From: Acanthosepion esculentum | Taxonomy: Eukaryota > Mollusca > Cephalopoda > Sepiida > Sepiidae | DNA: 64,000 nucleotides | Assembly: GCA_964036315.1 (NCBI GenBank) | Contig: OZ038517.1 | Coordinates: 23,635,162 to 23,699,161 of the forward strand | Direction: 5' to 3' | Shown: positions 23,088 through 33,542 of the stretch, in pieces | How positions within the stretch are numbered: position 1 is the stretch's first letter | How the letters are laid out: each line of letters starts with the position of its first letter | Notes under the pieces: model-generated | What the model saw: only the letters and a program-made list of their open reading frames with translations | The model's database searches: none | Told to the model about the DNA's origin: nothing | Position numbers and translations under genes: made by a program

Positions 23088-23671
23088 CCTCAGATATTAT
23101 TATAATGGACACTTCTTATTTGAAACAGCCCACAACCCTTTTTGCTTTGATGTGAAAAGTCAATAGCATGCACTTTAAAAGGAGGAAAATCAGGAAAAGA
23201 GAGCTACTTAAGGGTTCACTTGTTTTTATACCCCCAGGGCTGCTGCTGATACTCTGTTTATTAATGGCTGCTGCTGATACTCTGTTTATTAAGGCACTAT
23301 GCATATCTAAATTAAATAGTGCATTTTTTTTTTGCTCAAATTCTCCAAATTATTTTAATATGAAAATTCTACAATTATTTTTAAGAATTGTTTACAATTC
23401 AGTCATACTGAATTGGTTTCAATCTGTATAGGAATGACTGCAAAACCTCCCTGTCTCCAAATTTATAGGCAAAATGTACAGATGCATGCTGGGATTTCTT
23501 CCTAGACAATAAAATGGATCACTTCTCTGTTTCATCCACCATATTTTTCTTCTTTCTTGTCTTCAAGTCAAAACATTACAATCACTTGACTGTATCCCTT
23601 TTGTATGTTAACACCATTCTTACTTTGTGAAATTTTTGCGTTATTACTGTTGCTTTGCCTAGTTTTTGTCT

Positions 23672-23673
<2 letters not shown>

Positions 23674-23738
<65 letters not shown>
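23674..23738. repeat. (TA)n microsatellite
   Basis: About 32 TA units; the YIYIYI ORFs on both strands across it are artefacts. Confidence 0.95.
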
Positions 23739-23743
<5 letters not shown>

Positions 23744-23937
23744 GTAGAATAGATAAGTTGGTCAATAAAACAAAGTCAAACAAAAGGTTACCAATGAAAT
23801 CAGTACAAAAAGCATTTATTAATATTAACCAGGTGACAAAAATGAAGGACGGAGATTGAGGTTCCAAGTTCGGAATTTTCGAACACATCTGTGTTCTTCA
23901 TCAGCGGATGTGAGAAATAATAATAATATATATATAT

Positions 23938-24050
23938 ATTTAGTTGGATTGATGTGAGTTTGTGATCCTGGGTTTCACACTCTTTGTTTGTCTGATGATC
24001 GCAAAGAGCGTGAAACCCAGGGTCACAAACTCACATAAATCCAACTAAAT
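23938..24050. repeat. 48-bp inverted repeat beside (TA)n
   Basis: Arms 23938-23985 and 24003-24050 pair with few mismatches (ATTTAGTTGGATTGATGTGA with its complement). The loop is only 17 bp, giving a strong hairpin. The left side abuts a TA tract; the right side is followed by TAGCTCTATCTCTGATATTG. Confidence 0.9.
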
Positions 24051-24144
24051 ATGTTAGCTCTATCTCTGATATTGAATGCTTTCCAATAAGTACCACGCAT
24101 ATATAATATATAAACAATGTATATAAAAATTGCATATATATATA

Positions 24145-24175
<31 letters not shown>

Positions 24176-24182
<7 letters not shown>

Positions 24183-24310
24183 TGAACATTGAAGTCAGCA
24201 CTTAGAGGCGACAGGCTGTTTCATGCTAGACAAAATCAGTGGCCTGACGATTGCGTCTAGCATGAAACAGACTGTCGCCTCTAAGTGTTGACTTCAATGT
24301 TCACTTTTAT
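24176..24310. repeat. Foldback of the GTGAACATTGAAGTC family, copy 2
   Basis: 56-bp arms 24176-24231 and 24255-24310 (ATAAAAGTGAACATTGAAGT...) with a 23-bp loop and about three mismatches. (TA)n lies on the left; CTCTATCTCTGATATTGACC, shared with the 23938 hairpin, lies on the right. Confidence 0.9.
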
Positions 24311-24382
24311 ATTTACGCACACTCTATCTCTGATATTGACCACTTTATCCCATAAATATAGCACACCTTAAGAGTATATTTC

Positions 24383-24384
<2 letters not shown>

Positions 24385-24441
<57 letters not shown>
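24385..24441. repeat. (TA)n microsatellite
   Basis: About 28 TA units. Confidence 0.95.
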
Positions 24442-24446
<5 letters not shown>

Positions 24447-24550
24447 TAGTATTATTTTGTCCTGTTCTTTTCTTTTTGTTATTATTTATTGAAAACTTTG
24501 TCAGTTTCGTTTGTTGGGCATTTTTACCAATTATACTTGACCATGACCAA

Positions 24551-24650
24551 TTGCTCTACAGCTGGAAATACTGGTTCTCATTTGATCACTGAAGTTAAGC
24601 AATGTCAAGCCTGTTCAGGACTTAGATGGGAACACTCAGTATTGTACCTC
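24551..24650 (+). pseudogene. 5S rRNA-derived sequence
   Basis: Matches the pol III internal-control part of 5S rRNA: TTTGATCACTGAAGTTAAGC (box A region) and GACTTAGATGGGAACAC (box C region) in the right order and spacing. The 5' third is missing and the end is degraded. Three more copies are at 48189, 51316 and 62646. Confidence 0.75.
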
Positions 24651-24694
24651 CTATAATCAGAATAGTGTCTTTTTATTTTAAATAACTTATAAAG

Positions 24695-26052
24695 CAGTGG
24701 TTCCTAACCTTTTTTGATTCAAAGACCCCTTTAGTCACAGATCCAAATAAGAACTAGTCTTTCATAGACAGACAAGTACTGATTATTTTTTCACAACACT
24801 TGTGTGAATTCAAATAAATGACTCCAACAAGACATGTGTGTGGAGAAAGAATTTATTTAGTGACCTTCGAACACCTCGTGGTGGTAACCAACTGTCCCTA
24901 CCCCCACATTTTCACCTCAATCATACCTCACTCATGGAGAAGGTACAAGGGAGATAACTTCACGTTGATTAACAACTTGTATGTGCATTTCTCCATACTA
25001 AGGAAAGTTGGCTCCCTGTGACGGGCCAGGAAAGTTTTCTCCCCGGAATCGATCCTCCAAATTTACAAATCAACCATTTGCCCTTGCATGGAGTATTGCT
25101 GCCATATATGGTCTGGAGCCCCTTCTATTTGCCTCGGGGTTCTTGATAAGATCCAGAGACGGGTATGCAATGTAATTGGCCCTGCTCTGGCTTCTCGTCT
25201 GCAGTCTCTCTCTCACAGACGTGCCGTCACCTCTCTTTGTCTCTTTTACAAATACTTCCATGGTAATTGCTCCGATGAGATGCTATCGCTGGTTCCCAGG
25301 CTCCATGAATTCAAGCGTCATACGAGGCTGGCATCCCATTTCCACCCTTTCACTGTTGAAACTGTTAAATGTAGACGTCTCTTTTACTCCAATAGCTTCA
25401 TATCTCGCACCTCACGCCTGTGGAACTCCCTTCCCTATTCCTGTTTCCCTGACAACTATAATCTCCAACTATTCAAATGTAACGTCAAGCGACATCTCCA
25501 GTTGCACTGATCTACCTACCATCCTTCTCCACATCCTTTCCTCTATCACTCCTATCTGCTCTTGCTCCAAATCCTCTGTAACCCCTTGCATGCTAGTGGC
25601 TTTCAGCCTTGCCTGGGGTGAAAAGCTTAAAAAAACAAAAAAAAACTACACCCTCATGAATACTGCACATGCAGAACATTTTAGCCAGTCATGCTTGAAA
25701 GAAATTGTGGACAATTAATCCTCATCAGTATATGAGAAGCCATGATAAACCATGCAAAACGATTATTGCTTGCTTTTATAGAGTAGCAAAAGATGCCAGT
25801 TGTGCAGAGAAGGATGACCCACATTTAAATGGTAAACATGGACCCAGCAGTAAGTCAAGAGACATGTAGCAGTAGTGACTGGGTTCTTTTTCTTTCAAGC
25901 AGTATCAGGATACATTTCTGTTATTTCTTTCAATGGGGAACTGTTATTTGGGACAAGGGCTGTATTGTGAATATAAATGTTAATTTTTAATTGATCCTCA
26001 CAGACACCCTGAACCCCATAGGGATCCATGGACCCCAGGTTAAGAAGCCCTA
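24695..26052. mobile_element. Non-autonomous hAT-type element carrying a LINE
   Basis: Left end CAGTGGTTCCTAACC; right end in reverse complement TAGGGCTTCTTAACCTGG. Flanking 8-bp duplication TTATAAAG (24687-24694) and CTATAAAG (26053-26060), one mismatch. The LINE at 25005-25646 sits inside. No transposase recognised. Confidence 0.7.
25005..25646 (+). pseudogene. LINE RT C-terminus and 3' end, best-preserved copy
   Basis: The longest open copy of the family: 25088-25510 is an uninterrupted 140-codon frame. It covers MEYCCHIWSGAP, a DKIQRRVCN segment, SLCLFYKYFHGNC, and RLWNSLPYSCFPDNYN followed by FKCNVKRHL. The frame stays open upstream to 25021 (RARKVFSPESILQIYKS). A TGA then separates it from an older in-frame fragment (KVGSL), so the 5' truncation lies near 25005. 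The 3'UTR is short, with TGCATGCTAGTGGC and CTTGCCTGGGGTGAAAAG, then A-rich sequence. This part of RT is the thumb/C-terminal region; the catalytic palm is absent. Because it is still open, it is probably a recent insertion into the surrounding hAT. Not a host gene. Confidence 0.85.
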
Positions 26053-26060
26053 CTATAAAG

Positions 26061-26885
26061 AGTTGATAAGACATAAAACACAAAATTAATCAATTTTGGA
26101 ATAGTATTCTGCTGTACTAAATGAGCCCATAAATATATGTGAACCATGAGAAATATACTTATGATTCAACCAAGCATTTTAATTGGCTAAGCCATCTTAA
26201 TTCAATAAGAATTTGGCAAGCATGTTTTTCCACACCTTAGACAGATTTAAGTTTTATGGTTTAACAAGCTTATGAAGCATTTATGTATTTCAAGATAATA
26301 TAAGTTGTCACCAAAACACAACCTTAATCTAATATTTATTTTACTCTTTTCCTCTCTGTGGATAAGCATAGATTAAAGTCACTTTGGTATTGTTACTTTG
26401 GCATTAGAGAAATCCTAAACAAGATTATGTGGATTTGAAGATTATCTTTTTGGTACCAAATGGATTAGTTGATTTCATTCTTTTAGATCAATTATAAAAA
26501 AAATAAATTCTACACCTGACAATGGTGACACACACAAAATGACAGTAATCCTGTGTGTATAAGACACATATTTTTTCATGGTATTCAAAAGTCTGCTGTA
26601 TCTTATACTTTATTTTGGAACTCGATCTCATTTGTTCCAGAACTCAAAACTGATAAAATCGAGTCAAATTATATTTATTTGTTTACCATAGAGATAATAT
26701 CTATTTAATGGCGTGTTGCAACAAAGGGAAATAAATCTTTCATAATGTTTCACTAAGTCACATACAAACTGTTACAAAAAATTAAATCCAAACAAGTTAA
26801 TATTTATGCAATTTTTATTTTTATTTATCTTCTCAATGTGTATTGATGTTTTAGTGGTTTTAAACCCCAAGAGTCATTATCACGT
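26061..26885. other. No recognised feature
   Basis: AT-rich DNA between a hAT element and a gypsy LTR; no coding or tandem structure seen. Confidence 0.4.
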
Positions 26886-26889
26886 TTTT

Positions 26890-27090
26890 GTAATGTTTAT
26901 GAATCACAAAAGTAAAGATCCCTTTTTTCTCTCTTGTCTCTCTTCCTTGTTATGTTTGGTATATCTCTGTGTAGTAGCAGTCGTAGCACAGTTCTCCACA
27001 TTACATATAGCAAACACGTTTGCTAAGCAATGCCCTTATGTTCACCAGTTCTCTATTTATACTTGTCTATCTCATTTGCATGATACTACA
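26890..27090 (-). mobile_element. Partial 3' LTR of the second gypsy element
   Basis: Minus strand: a purine-rich GAGAGG precedes TGTAGTATCATGC at 27090, followed 30 bp later by TATAAATAGAG (27061-27051), a good TATA box. The far end could not be determined. Confidence 0.45.
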
Positions 27091-27129
27091 CCTCTCTGAA
27101 TCAGAGAGATTGTAAACCCTTGTTTTTTC

Positions 27130-28405
27130 TTTTACTATTCCTGTATATTCTCATACTGTGGTGTCCTTCCTCTTGTCTTTTTTGTTTTCTCTTTAATGGT
27201 GATCTCGGTCTCTCCATTTTCTTCTTCACTCTCGTCCGTCTTTTCATTTTCACTTTCTTTCATTTCCTGCTCTGTTCCACTTTTGTAACTTTCTGTCTCT
27301 TCTTGTTCTTGATCTTCCATTTCCATATCATCCAGTTCGTTTCTGCTTCGGAATTGATCTGCATGTGCCAGTATATTTTGTCCCTTTTTCTCCAGGTTAG
27401 CCGTGTTGTGTCCTTTTTGTATCAGGAAATTTGCTTCTTCTGGATCAGCCTCTTTATTCTTTCTATACCATAGCTTTTCTTTCATTGAAAAGGACATAGT
27501 TATGGGGGCTCTGATTTGTCTTCCCATTAATGCTGAAAGGCTCAGTTTTCTTCCCGCATGTGGAATGTATCTGTACCTTAAGAGCATTTTTGTAGATATG
27601 CTTCTATGTTTTCATTATGTGCTTTTAATCCCATTTTCACCATTTGTACCATTCTTTCTGCAATGCCATTAGATTGTGGGTGATACGGTGGTGTCTTGTA
27701 GGGGGTGCATCCCATCTGTTTTAATCACACACATAAGCTCTCATTGCAAAATTCAGGTGCATTGTCAGTGACTATTGTCTGGGGTACTCCATTCCTTGAG
27801 AATATAGTTCTTAGTACTTGCTTGTGGTAGCCTTTCTGTCTTTTACTCTGATAACCTCTGGCCATCCTGAATAGGAATCCACTCATACTAAGAACAACCC
27901 CCTATCTTTGATATGTGTGTGATCCATGTGGACCCTAACCCATGGCTCTGCTAGTGCTTCTTTTTCAATATTTGAGTAGTAAGTTTCCACTGACATTAAC
28001 CTTCTTGACATGTACATGATTGGGTGTTCTCCTTGTGATAGAATAGCAGCAATCGCCATATCACTTGCGTCTGTGGTTAATGTTACTTCTTTTTTGTGGA
28101 TCAGAAACTTTTATTATTGGTTTATTTCTCAGTATTTTCTTTAGTGTTTCAAAAGCGATAGTTTGCTTTTGTGCCCAGTTAAATTCATTGTTTTTTTGTG
28201 TAATTTTGCAAATGGCTCTATTATGTTGCTGTATCTTGGTAGGTATTTACTACAAAAATTTATTGGATCCAAAAAGGATTCTAATTCTTTTTACTTGTTG
28301 GAGCAGCTATTTCTGTTATTTTCTTTGCTAATCGATCGTTGGGTGATATGCCTTCTTTTGATATTTGATATCCCAAATATGATATCTTATTACATCCTTA
28401 GATAT
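27130..28405 (-). pseudogene. Second Ty3/gypsy element, internally deleted pol
   Basis: Minus-strand pol remnant of a different gypsy lineage. In order: end of RT (SYLGYQISKEGI-like near 28385), RNase H (LTTDASDMAIAAIL near 28080; SNIEKEALA near 27970), integrase catalytic core (RVHMDH near 27925, VDSYSGWPEV near 27880, VTDNAPEF near 27765, YHPQSNGIAERM near 27680) and an acidic C-terminus rich in E/D/K (27587-27135, 150 aa, open). The RNase H ALA is joined almost directly to the integrase core, so the end of RNase H and the integrase zinc-binding domain are deleted. Frames shift repeatedly. The 5' side stops at 28405, where another repeat starts. Non-functional; lacks gag, protease and most of RT. 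Confidence 0.85.
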
Positions 28406-28600
28406 TGGCAGTGGAACTAGAACAGTCTACCTCTGTAGATTAAATAAATGGTCCAGTTCAGAATTCACTGTAGATTGCCCAGATCGATAATGACCTGAGG
28501 AAGGTCGGAGGGCACAATAGTTGAAATGTTGTGAGAATAACAATAAAGATGAGGACAATAGTCCAGATATAAATAATGTAAATAATAATTATAGCCTGAA
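28405..28600 (+). mobile_element. Partial T39 (tRNA-like, 39-bp TIR) element
   Basis: Shares GGAACTAGAACAGTCTACC, CCTGAGGAAGGTCGGAG and GATGAGGACAATAGTCC with the complete element at 32280-32659. Only the right half is present. Confidence 0.7.
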
Positions 28601-28790
28601 ACCCATTAATGTCCAACATAAATTACTAAAATAAAAATCTACTATTAATTAATTAATTATATTATTAATTAATTATAGGTTTTTGCCTGTAATTCATTAA
28701 TGTCCTCTGACCCAAAATGGGGTAACTGGTATTAATGGGTTAATATTCCTTTCTGAAAAGTGAAAAATCTCATATGCCATCAAATATTAG

Positions 28791-28791
<1 letters not shown>

Positions 28792-28845
<54 letters not shown>
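28792..28845. repeat. (TA)n microsatellite
   Basis: About 27 TA units, directly left of a foldback. Confidence 0.95.
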
Positions 28846-28847
<2 letters not shown>

Positions 28848-28975
28848 TGAACATAGAAGTCAACACTCAGAGGCGACAGGCTGTTACATGCTAGACGCAA
28901 TTGTCAGGCCACCTGACGATTGTGTCTAGCATGAAACAGCCTGTTGACTTCTATGTTCACTTTTACATTTATATT
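28846..28975. repeat. Foldback of the GTGAACATTGAAGTC family, copy 3
   Basis: Left arm AAGTGAACATAGAAGTCAAC followed by AGGCGACAGGCTGTTACATG. The right arm mirrors it but lacks about 13 bp (the CGCCTCT part). Followed by CGCTCTGATATTGAGCACTT, the same tail as copy 2. Confidence 0.85.
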
Positions 28976-29292
28976 TACATACGCTCTGATATTGAGCACT
29001 TTATCCCATAAAAACTATATTTCTTCATATATATATATTTAAATAGAATGGACATCATTATTTTAGCTTGAGGGGGCCCTTTCCGCCAACACTTTCTCAA
29101 AAGGTTAACGTTAGTGGGCAGCAGGGAACAATCAAAGACACATTTGTAAATAACGAATGAGGAGGGAAAATTGGGACACAATTAAAATAGATTTTAATTG
29201 TAATTTAATGACATAAAACAAAATATGAAGTTCCAAAAAGACTATAAAATGGAAAAAAGTTACTCATAATCCTTCAATCAAATGTAATGAAT

Positions 29293-29730
29293 GAATAAAA
29301 TGTTCCTTTTGTTTGCATAGAATTGGCTGATGAAAAGATGTAAACAGCCTTAAGAACTCGGACATGGTGAAGCAAGTGAAATGTAAAATTAAAACAATGC
29401 GTTATTTTGTTGTGATGCAGTGTATATAGGATGGCCCAATCAAAAGCTGGAAATGTGTATCACACAACAGATACCTTCCTATTTGCGTTCTAGTTGTCAG
29501 AGTTGTGTTAAAAGAATCGCTCAAGCAGTGCCTGACTCCTCCATTGGGCAGCATTTGCTGGACAATACTGATTGTGCCACTGATTATAATACTGTATTTT
29601 TTTATAATACTGTATTTTTTTCCATTTTCCATTTTGCTTGCTCGGTTCACCATCTCTGAGTTCTTGAGGCTGTTTACATCAAGTTTCATCAGCTGAGCCG
29701 ATGCAAACAAAAGGAACATTTTATTTGTTC
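29293..29730. repeat. Foldback with about 100-bp arms around a GIY-YIG remnant
   Basis: 29293-29382 and 29626-29730 are imperfect inverted copies (shared TGTTCCTTTTGTTTGCAT, GATGTAAACAGCCT, GAACTC, ACATGGTGAAGCAAG-type text). The loop contains the coding remnant at 29405-29590. Confidence 0.75.
29405..29590 (+). pseudogene. GIY-YIG endonuclease remnant, Penelope-like type
   Basis: The open frame gives YIGWPNQKLEMCI near its start, then SYLRSSCQSC and SSIGQHLLDN followed by DCATDY. GIY-YIG domains of Penelope-like elements have YIG at the start, a conserved Arg in the following helix and a later H-LL/C segment, and this order fits. The residue where the conserved Arg is expected appears changed (KLEMCI), so it is probably inactive. 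The reverse transcriptase that should precede it is absent. It lies between two inverted 100-bp arms, and Penelope-like elements are known for inverted or pseudo-LTR ends. Assignment is moderate. Confidence 0.5.
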
Positions 29731-29951
29731 AATATTCAGGTGCATTTTGCACCTGAAGATTGCATGTTTTCATGAAACTTTGAGTCGTGTTATTGATGTT
29801 GGATATTATGTATAATCCCTAATATATACTTAATAGCACTTGAGCACTGTTTTTATAACACCTGAGAAAGAAATATATATGTATGTGCAAGTATATGTAT
29901 GTATATGTATGTTTTTTTATCATATCCATATCTATATATCTATATATAGAG

Positions 29952-30371
29952 AGAATTAATACAATTAAAAGGTTTATCACTTACATGATTGATGTTACCT
30001 TCAGCATCCTGACACCAGAGTTTTGTAGATGAACCCTCTGGGAATCACTCCATCCACTTGTCAGGGAATATCAGCAACTGACTGATTATGCTTCTTGATT
30101 TTTCTTTTGTATATGCACTTTTCATTGGTGCAAGTTTGTTTTTGATTTTTTTTCCTAGTATATGTGTGCATGTTCATGCACCCATCTGCATATATATATA
30201 CATAGAATTAATATAAGTTTATCACTTGATTGATGTTACCTTCAGCATCCCGATTCATTGCTGATATCACCTGAAGAGTGGACAGACAGGTCCACCTACA
30301 AAACTCTGGTGTTGGGATTCTGAAGTTAACATCAATCAGCTAAGTGACATACTTTTACTTGTATCAATTCT
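29952..30371. repeat. Long inverted repeat beside TA-rich tracts
   Basis: Arms 29952-30035 and 30289-30371 pair over about 83 bp (AGAATTAATACAATTAAAAG... and GATTGATGTTACCTTCAG with their complements, about 85 percent). A third partial copy of the arm lies in direct orientation at 30205-30252. TATATATAG on the left and CTATATATATA on the right bound the unit. Confidence 0.85.
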
Positions 30372-30884
30372 ATATATATATTAGAGTTTGAAGATATGCA
30401 AGGATAAGTCAAAAATTATCCGCACTTTCACCATAATCTATCTATATATATGTAAAGTTGTAGCCTCTGTCTGTCTGTTTGTTATCAAACTCCTCCAAGG
30501 GTTTTGGGGATAGACCCCTACTCTCACTATATATATTCTGAAACTACATTACCCAGGGTACTTGGATAAGTATATTTCATTTTGATCAAGGGGGTCACTG
30601 GGGGCACAACCCCACCACTGAAAATTTTTTTCCTTTGATTTAAATTAAATTTAAATTTGAACAAGGGAATAACTCCTATCCAGAATATAGAAGGAGAAAA
30701 CCAGAAAATGGAGATCACATTGGCACGATCAAAATGAGACAATATGGATGTCAAGTTTAGCAAGAAATCACCAGTCAGTGGGTACTGTCTTACAATATAT
30801 ATTTGTTGCGACAATTCAACTTCTCATATCAATGTTGAAATCTGCTCATCAATTCACTCAATCAAGTATTGCATCAAATGCATA

Positions 30885-31370
30885 TCAAAATTGTTGACAA
30901 AATTCAAAGAAGGGTCTGTAAGATAATTGATCCAGACCTGCCATCTCAACTTCAGTCACTTTCTCACTGAGGTAACATTGCTTCCCTCGTCTTTCCTACT
31001 AATATTTTCATGGTAATTATTCTGATAAGTTTTCCTCCTTGGTGCCTTGACAGCATGAATTTAAGCATGCTACTAGATTGGCAACTAGGTCTCACTGTTG
31101 AACTAGCTAGATGCAATCAGGTTCTATTGTAATAGTTTCTTTTCTTGTACCCCACATCTGTGGAATTCTCTTCTGATTTCTTGTTTTCCTACCACCCAAA
31201 ATCTTCAAAGATTTAAATGCAATGCCAATCGCTATCTTCTGTCTTCCTGAAATCTGTTATTTTATTGTCTTTTCTCCTCACTTAAGTTTTTTCATTCTCT
31301 TTCACTTCAGTAACCCCTTGCATCCTTATGGCATTATCGCCTTGCTTGGGGGTGAAATGATTAACAAAAA
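30885..31370 (+). pseudogene. LINE RT C-terminus and 3' end, plus strand
   Basis: Frame-broken C-terminal RT of the main LINE family: DKIQRR-like text near 30895, DPDLPSQLQS near 30930, a degraded YFHGN region near 31005 (CATGGTAATT), a degraded RLWNSL region (TGGAATTCTCTTC near 31165) and an FKCN-like end (TTTAAATGCAAT). The 3'UTR ends GTAACCCCTTGCATCC, then CTTGCTTGGGGGTGAAATGA. The palm domain is absent. Several stops; not functional. Confidence 0.8.
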
Positions 31371-31374
31371 AGTA

Positions 31375-31990
31375 ATAAAAGTAAAAGTGCCCCCTTTTCA
31401 CCATAAATTAAGATGTCATCCCCCGCCCACTTTTCAAGATTGTCCAACTCAAAAGGTGCATTCCAAATAATATGCATATATCACTGAAAATCTTCATTCT
31501 TTTCCCTATTAGTATGTATACATTTACTGGGATTATTTTTGTAGTGGCAAAAAACACAAGCTAACGGAAAGAAAACCCAGCCTGACCTCTCAGTTAAGCG
31601 AACCGATGCATATTGCGGGTCGTGCTGCCTTTGGGGTATTTGAAAGTTAACATTTTGAGTCTGTCAATCTGTGTCTCCAATTCCACCCCCCACCTGAAAT
31701 TTTCCCCTAGGAGGGAATTCCCCACTGGTTGAGAATCCCTGTCTTATATATTAGATATAAGTAAATTCTATTCTTGGGAACCAACTGTAATGACGAATGT
31801 ATCACCCAAGCTACTAATCATACGAGGCAGTTAAGAATAAATTTAGAGTACACTAACATACCTTAGTTTTCACACAGCGTATACAGTGGATGAAAGAATA
31901 AATTGCCTAACACCACAAATGGAGGAATTGAATATGCATTTATGTCACATAATGCTATGGGAGTTCAAACAAGGGAATAATGCTATGGAA
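31375..31990. other. Mostly unassigned; one hAT-like terminus
   Basis: The only recognisable piece is GGAATTCCCCACTGGTTGAG followed by AATCCCTG (31703-31731), in reverse complement a hAT-type end (CAGGGATTCTCAACC). No partner end was found. Confidence 0.4.
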
Positions 31991-31994
31991 ACTT

Positions 31995-32830
31995 TTTTGT
32001 TTTTAATCGATTCACCCCAAGCAAGTTGATAATGTCACTAAGATGCATGGAGCTACTGGGAATGACAGAGAATGAAAAGATTTTAGAAGAAACTGGAGGC
32101 CCAATCCTAAAGAGGAAACAAAGGATAAACCTCTACTCCTGTTCAAAAGACCGGGGATAGGTGTGAACTGGGCATTAGACGAACCAATCTACACCAATTG
32201 AGAGAGAAAAAAATTAGTAAATAAAATTTCAAGGTTCAGATAGAGACCTTAGTATAGTTTAAAAGAAACCAGAAACCTACAGTATCTGTCTATATTTCTG
32301 AGATGAGGTATTATGGACACTATTTACATTATTCGGACTATTGTCCTCATCTTTGTTACCACATGGCACAGTGGATAAAGGTGTTAATTAGATCCAGTGA
32401 CAGGACCCAAAGAGTGTGAGTTCAATACCCGGTTAAGGCAGTGGAGAACTTGGAGAGGGGAATTAACAGGAGATAACTGATAACTGACATCCATTAAACA
32501 TGGCATGTGGAACTAGAACAGTCTACCCCAGTGAGTGAAATAAATGGTTCAGTTTGACATTCCAACCACCTGAAGAAGGCTGGAGCGTACAACGGCCGAA
32601 ACATTGTAATAAATATGGCGACAAAGATGAGGACAATAGTCCGAATAATGTAAATAGTGAACCAGAAACCTAATCCTAAACATAAAACAAAGGATAAACC
32701 TCTAATCCTGTTCAAAAAACTAGGGAGGAGTGTCAACTGGGTGATAGGCAATGTTATCTACCACCATTAAGGAGAAAAAAATAAATAATTAGTAAATAAA
32801 ATTTCAGAGTTCAGATGGAGATGTTGGTAG
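31995..32830 (-). mobile_element. LINE 3'UTR with 200-bp units, interrupted by a T39 element
   Basis: Minus-strand LINE 3' end: TTTTTAATCGATTCACCCC at 32001, then units with CCAATCCTAAAGAGGAAACA (32100) and CCTAATCCTAAACATAAAAC (32668). The second unit is split by the 380-bp T39 insertion. No RT sequence is left. Confidence 0.75.
32280..32659 (+). mobile_element. Complete T39 element: 39-bp TIRs, internal tRNA-like promoter
   Basis: Perfect 39-bp inverted repeats: 32318-32356 (CACTATTTACATTATTCGGA...) and 32621-32659. Just inside the left one is a tRNA-like region: A-box-like TGGCACAGTGGATAAAG and B-box-like GAGTTCAATACC (about 32365-32430). The right half has GGAACTAGAACAGTCTACC and ACGGCCGAAACATTG. 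A 13-bp direct repeat AACCAGAAACCTA at 32267-32279 and 32660-32672 is the target duplication. Five further partial or diverged copies are in the window. The 85-aa minus ORF is a shadow. Confidence 0.8.
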
Positions 32831-32944
32831 AAAAATATGTATTGTTTATGGTCGACTGTCTGGTAAATATGAAATTGGTTTGAGAAGATTTGTTCTGGAC
32901 ATTGTTTAAAATTGAGCCCTGGCTGGAACATTCATTGGATTTTT

Positions 32945-32985
32945 TTTTTTGTTGTTGTTGTTGTTCATCATCATCATCAGCAGTC
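32945..32985. repeat. (T)n(GTT)n(CAT)n simple repeats
   Basis: Short consecutive tracts of T, GTT and CAT. The overlapping 96- and 117-aa ORFs depend on them and are not supported as genes. Confidence 0.8.
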
Positions 32986-33239
32986 ATGAGAGGAAAGCAA
33001 TCCATAGCAAAGTACTTGAGAATTAGTAAAAACGTTAAGCAAATCACAATGTACGGTATTCTAACTCTTAAAAAAATAGGGGGTGTCAGCAAGAATGGTG
33101 TTTCAGTTCCATATACACTTAGTGAAAAGAAAAATAAGCGCATTGTTGATAAACAAAAAAACAAATTATTTATGACTTAACCTAATAGCAATTTCTAACA
33201 GTAACTAACACAACATTAGTAGCATTATGTGAAGGTATA

Positions 33240-33542
33240 AATATCCAAGACTGGAGTGAACATGTTAATAGATTTAACTGTATTTACCAAAATAAAGCAG
33301 TTTGATATAACAATTTTTAATAGTAGCTAAAATGTAAATGCTATTAGGTAGGGGTTTCAATATTTTTTTTATGGCATTGGTGTTTTAGTAGGACCCCCAC
33401 CCACAATATGCAGTATTGTAGTGTATGTTAGATGAATGAATGGGTCACGAATCAGATTAGCTAGGTCTAGAATAGTCAGTGATCACCAACCTCATCTCAC
33501 TTCCCCTTTTGGCCTTGTGCCACAACTGTATTTTTATACAAT
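33240..33542. repeat. Diverged edge monomers of the 121-bp satellite
   Basis: 33270-33390 carries TGTATTTACCAAAATAAAGC and a degenerate continuation (TTGATATAACAATTTTTAAT, GCTATTAGGTAGGG), clearly related to but diverged from the core monomer. Confidence 0.75.

Noticed and set aside
25176..25718. 180-aa ORF, the longest in the window
   Set aside because: Lies in a different frame over the LINE RT frame at 25088-25510, which has the recognisable motifs. Shadow ORF.
27120..27473. 117-aa hydrophobic plus-strand ORF resembling membrane segments
   Set aside because: It is antisense to the E/D/K-rich C-terminus of the gypsy pol. Antisense of GAA/GAG-rich coding gives L/F-rich noise.
30450..30640. 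Possible Helitron 5' end (TCTATATATATGTAAAGTTG, then CTGTCTGTCTG)
   Set aside because: The text resembles some Helitron starts, but no matching 3' hairpin with CTRR end or Rep/helicase sequence was found; too weak to call.
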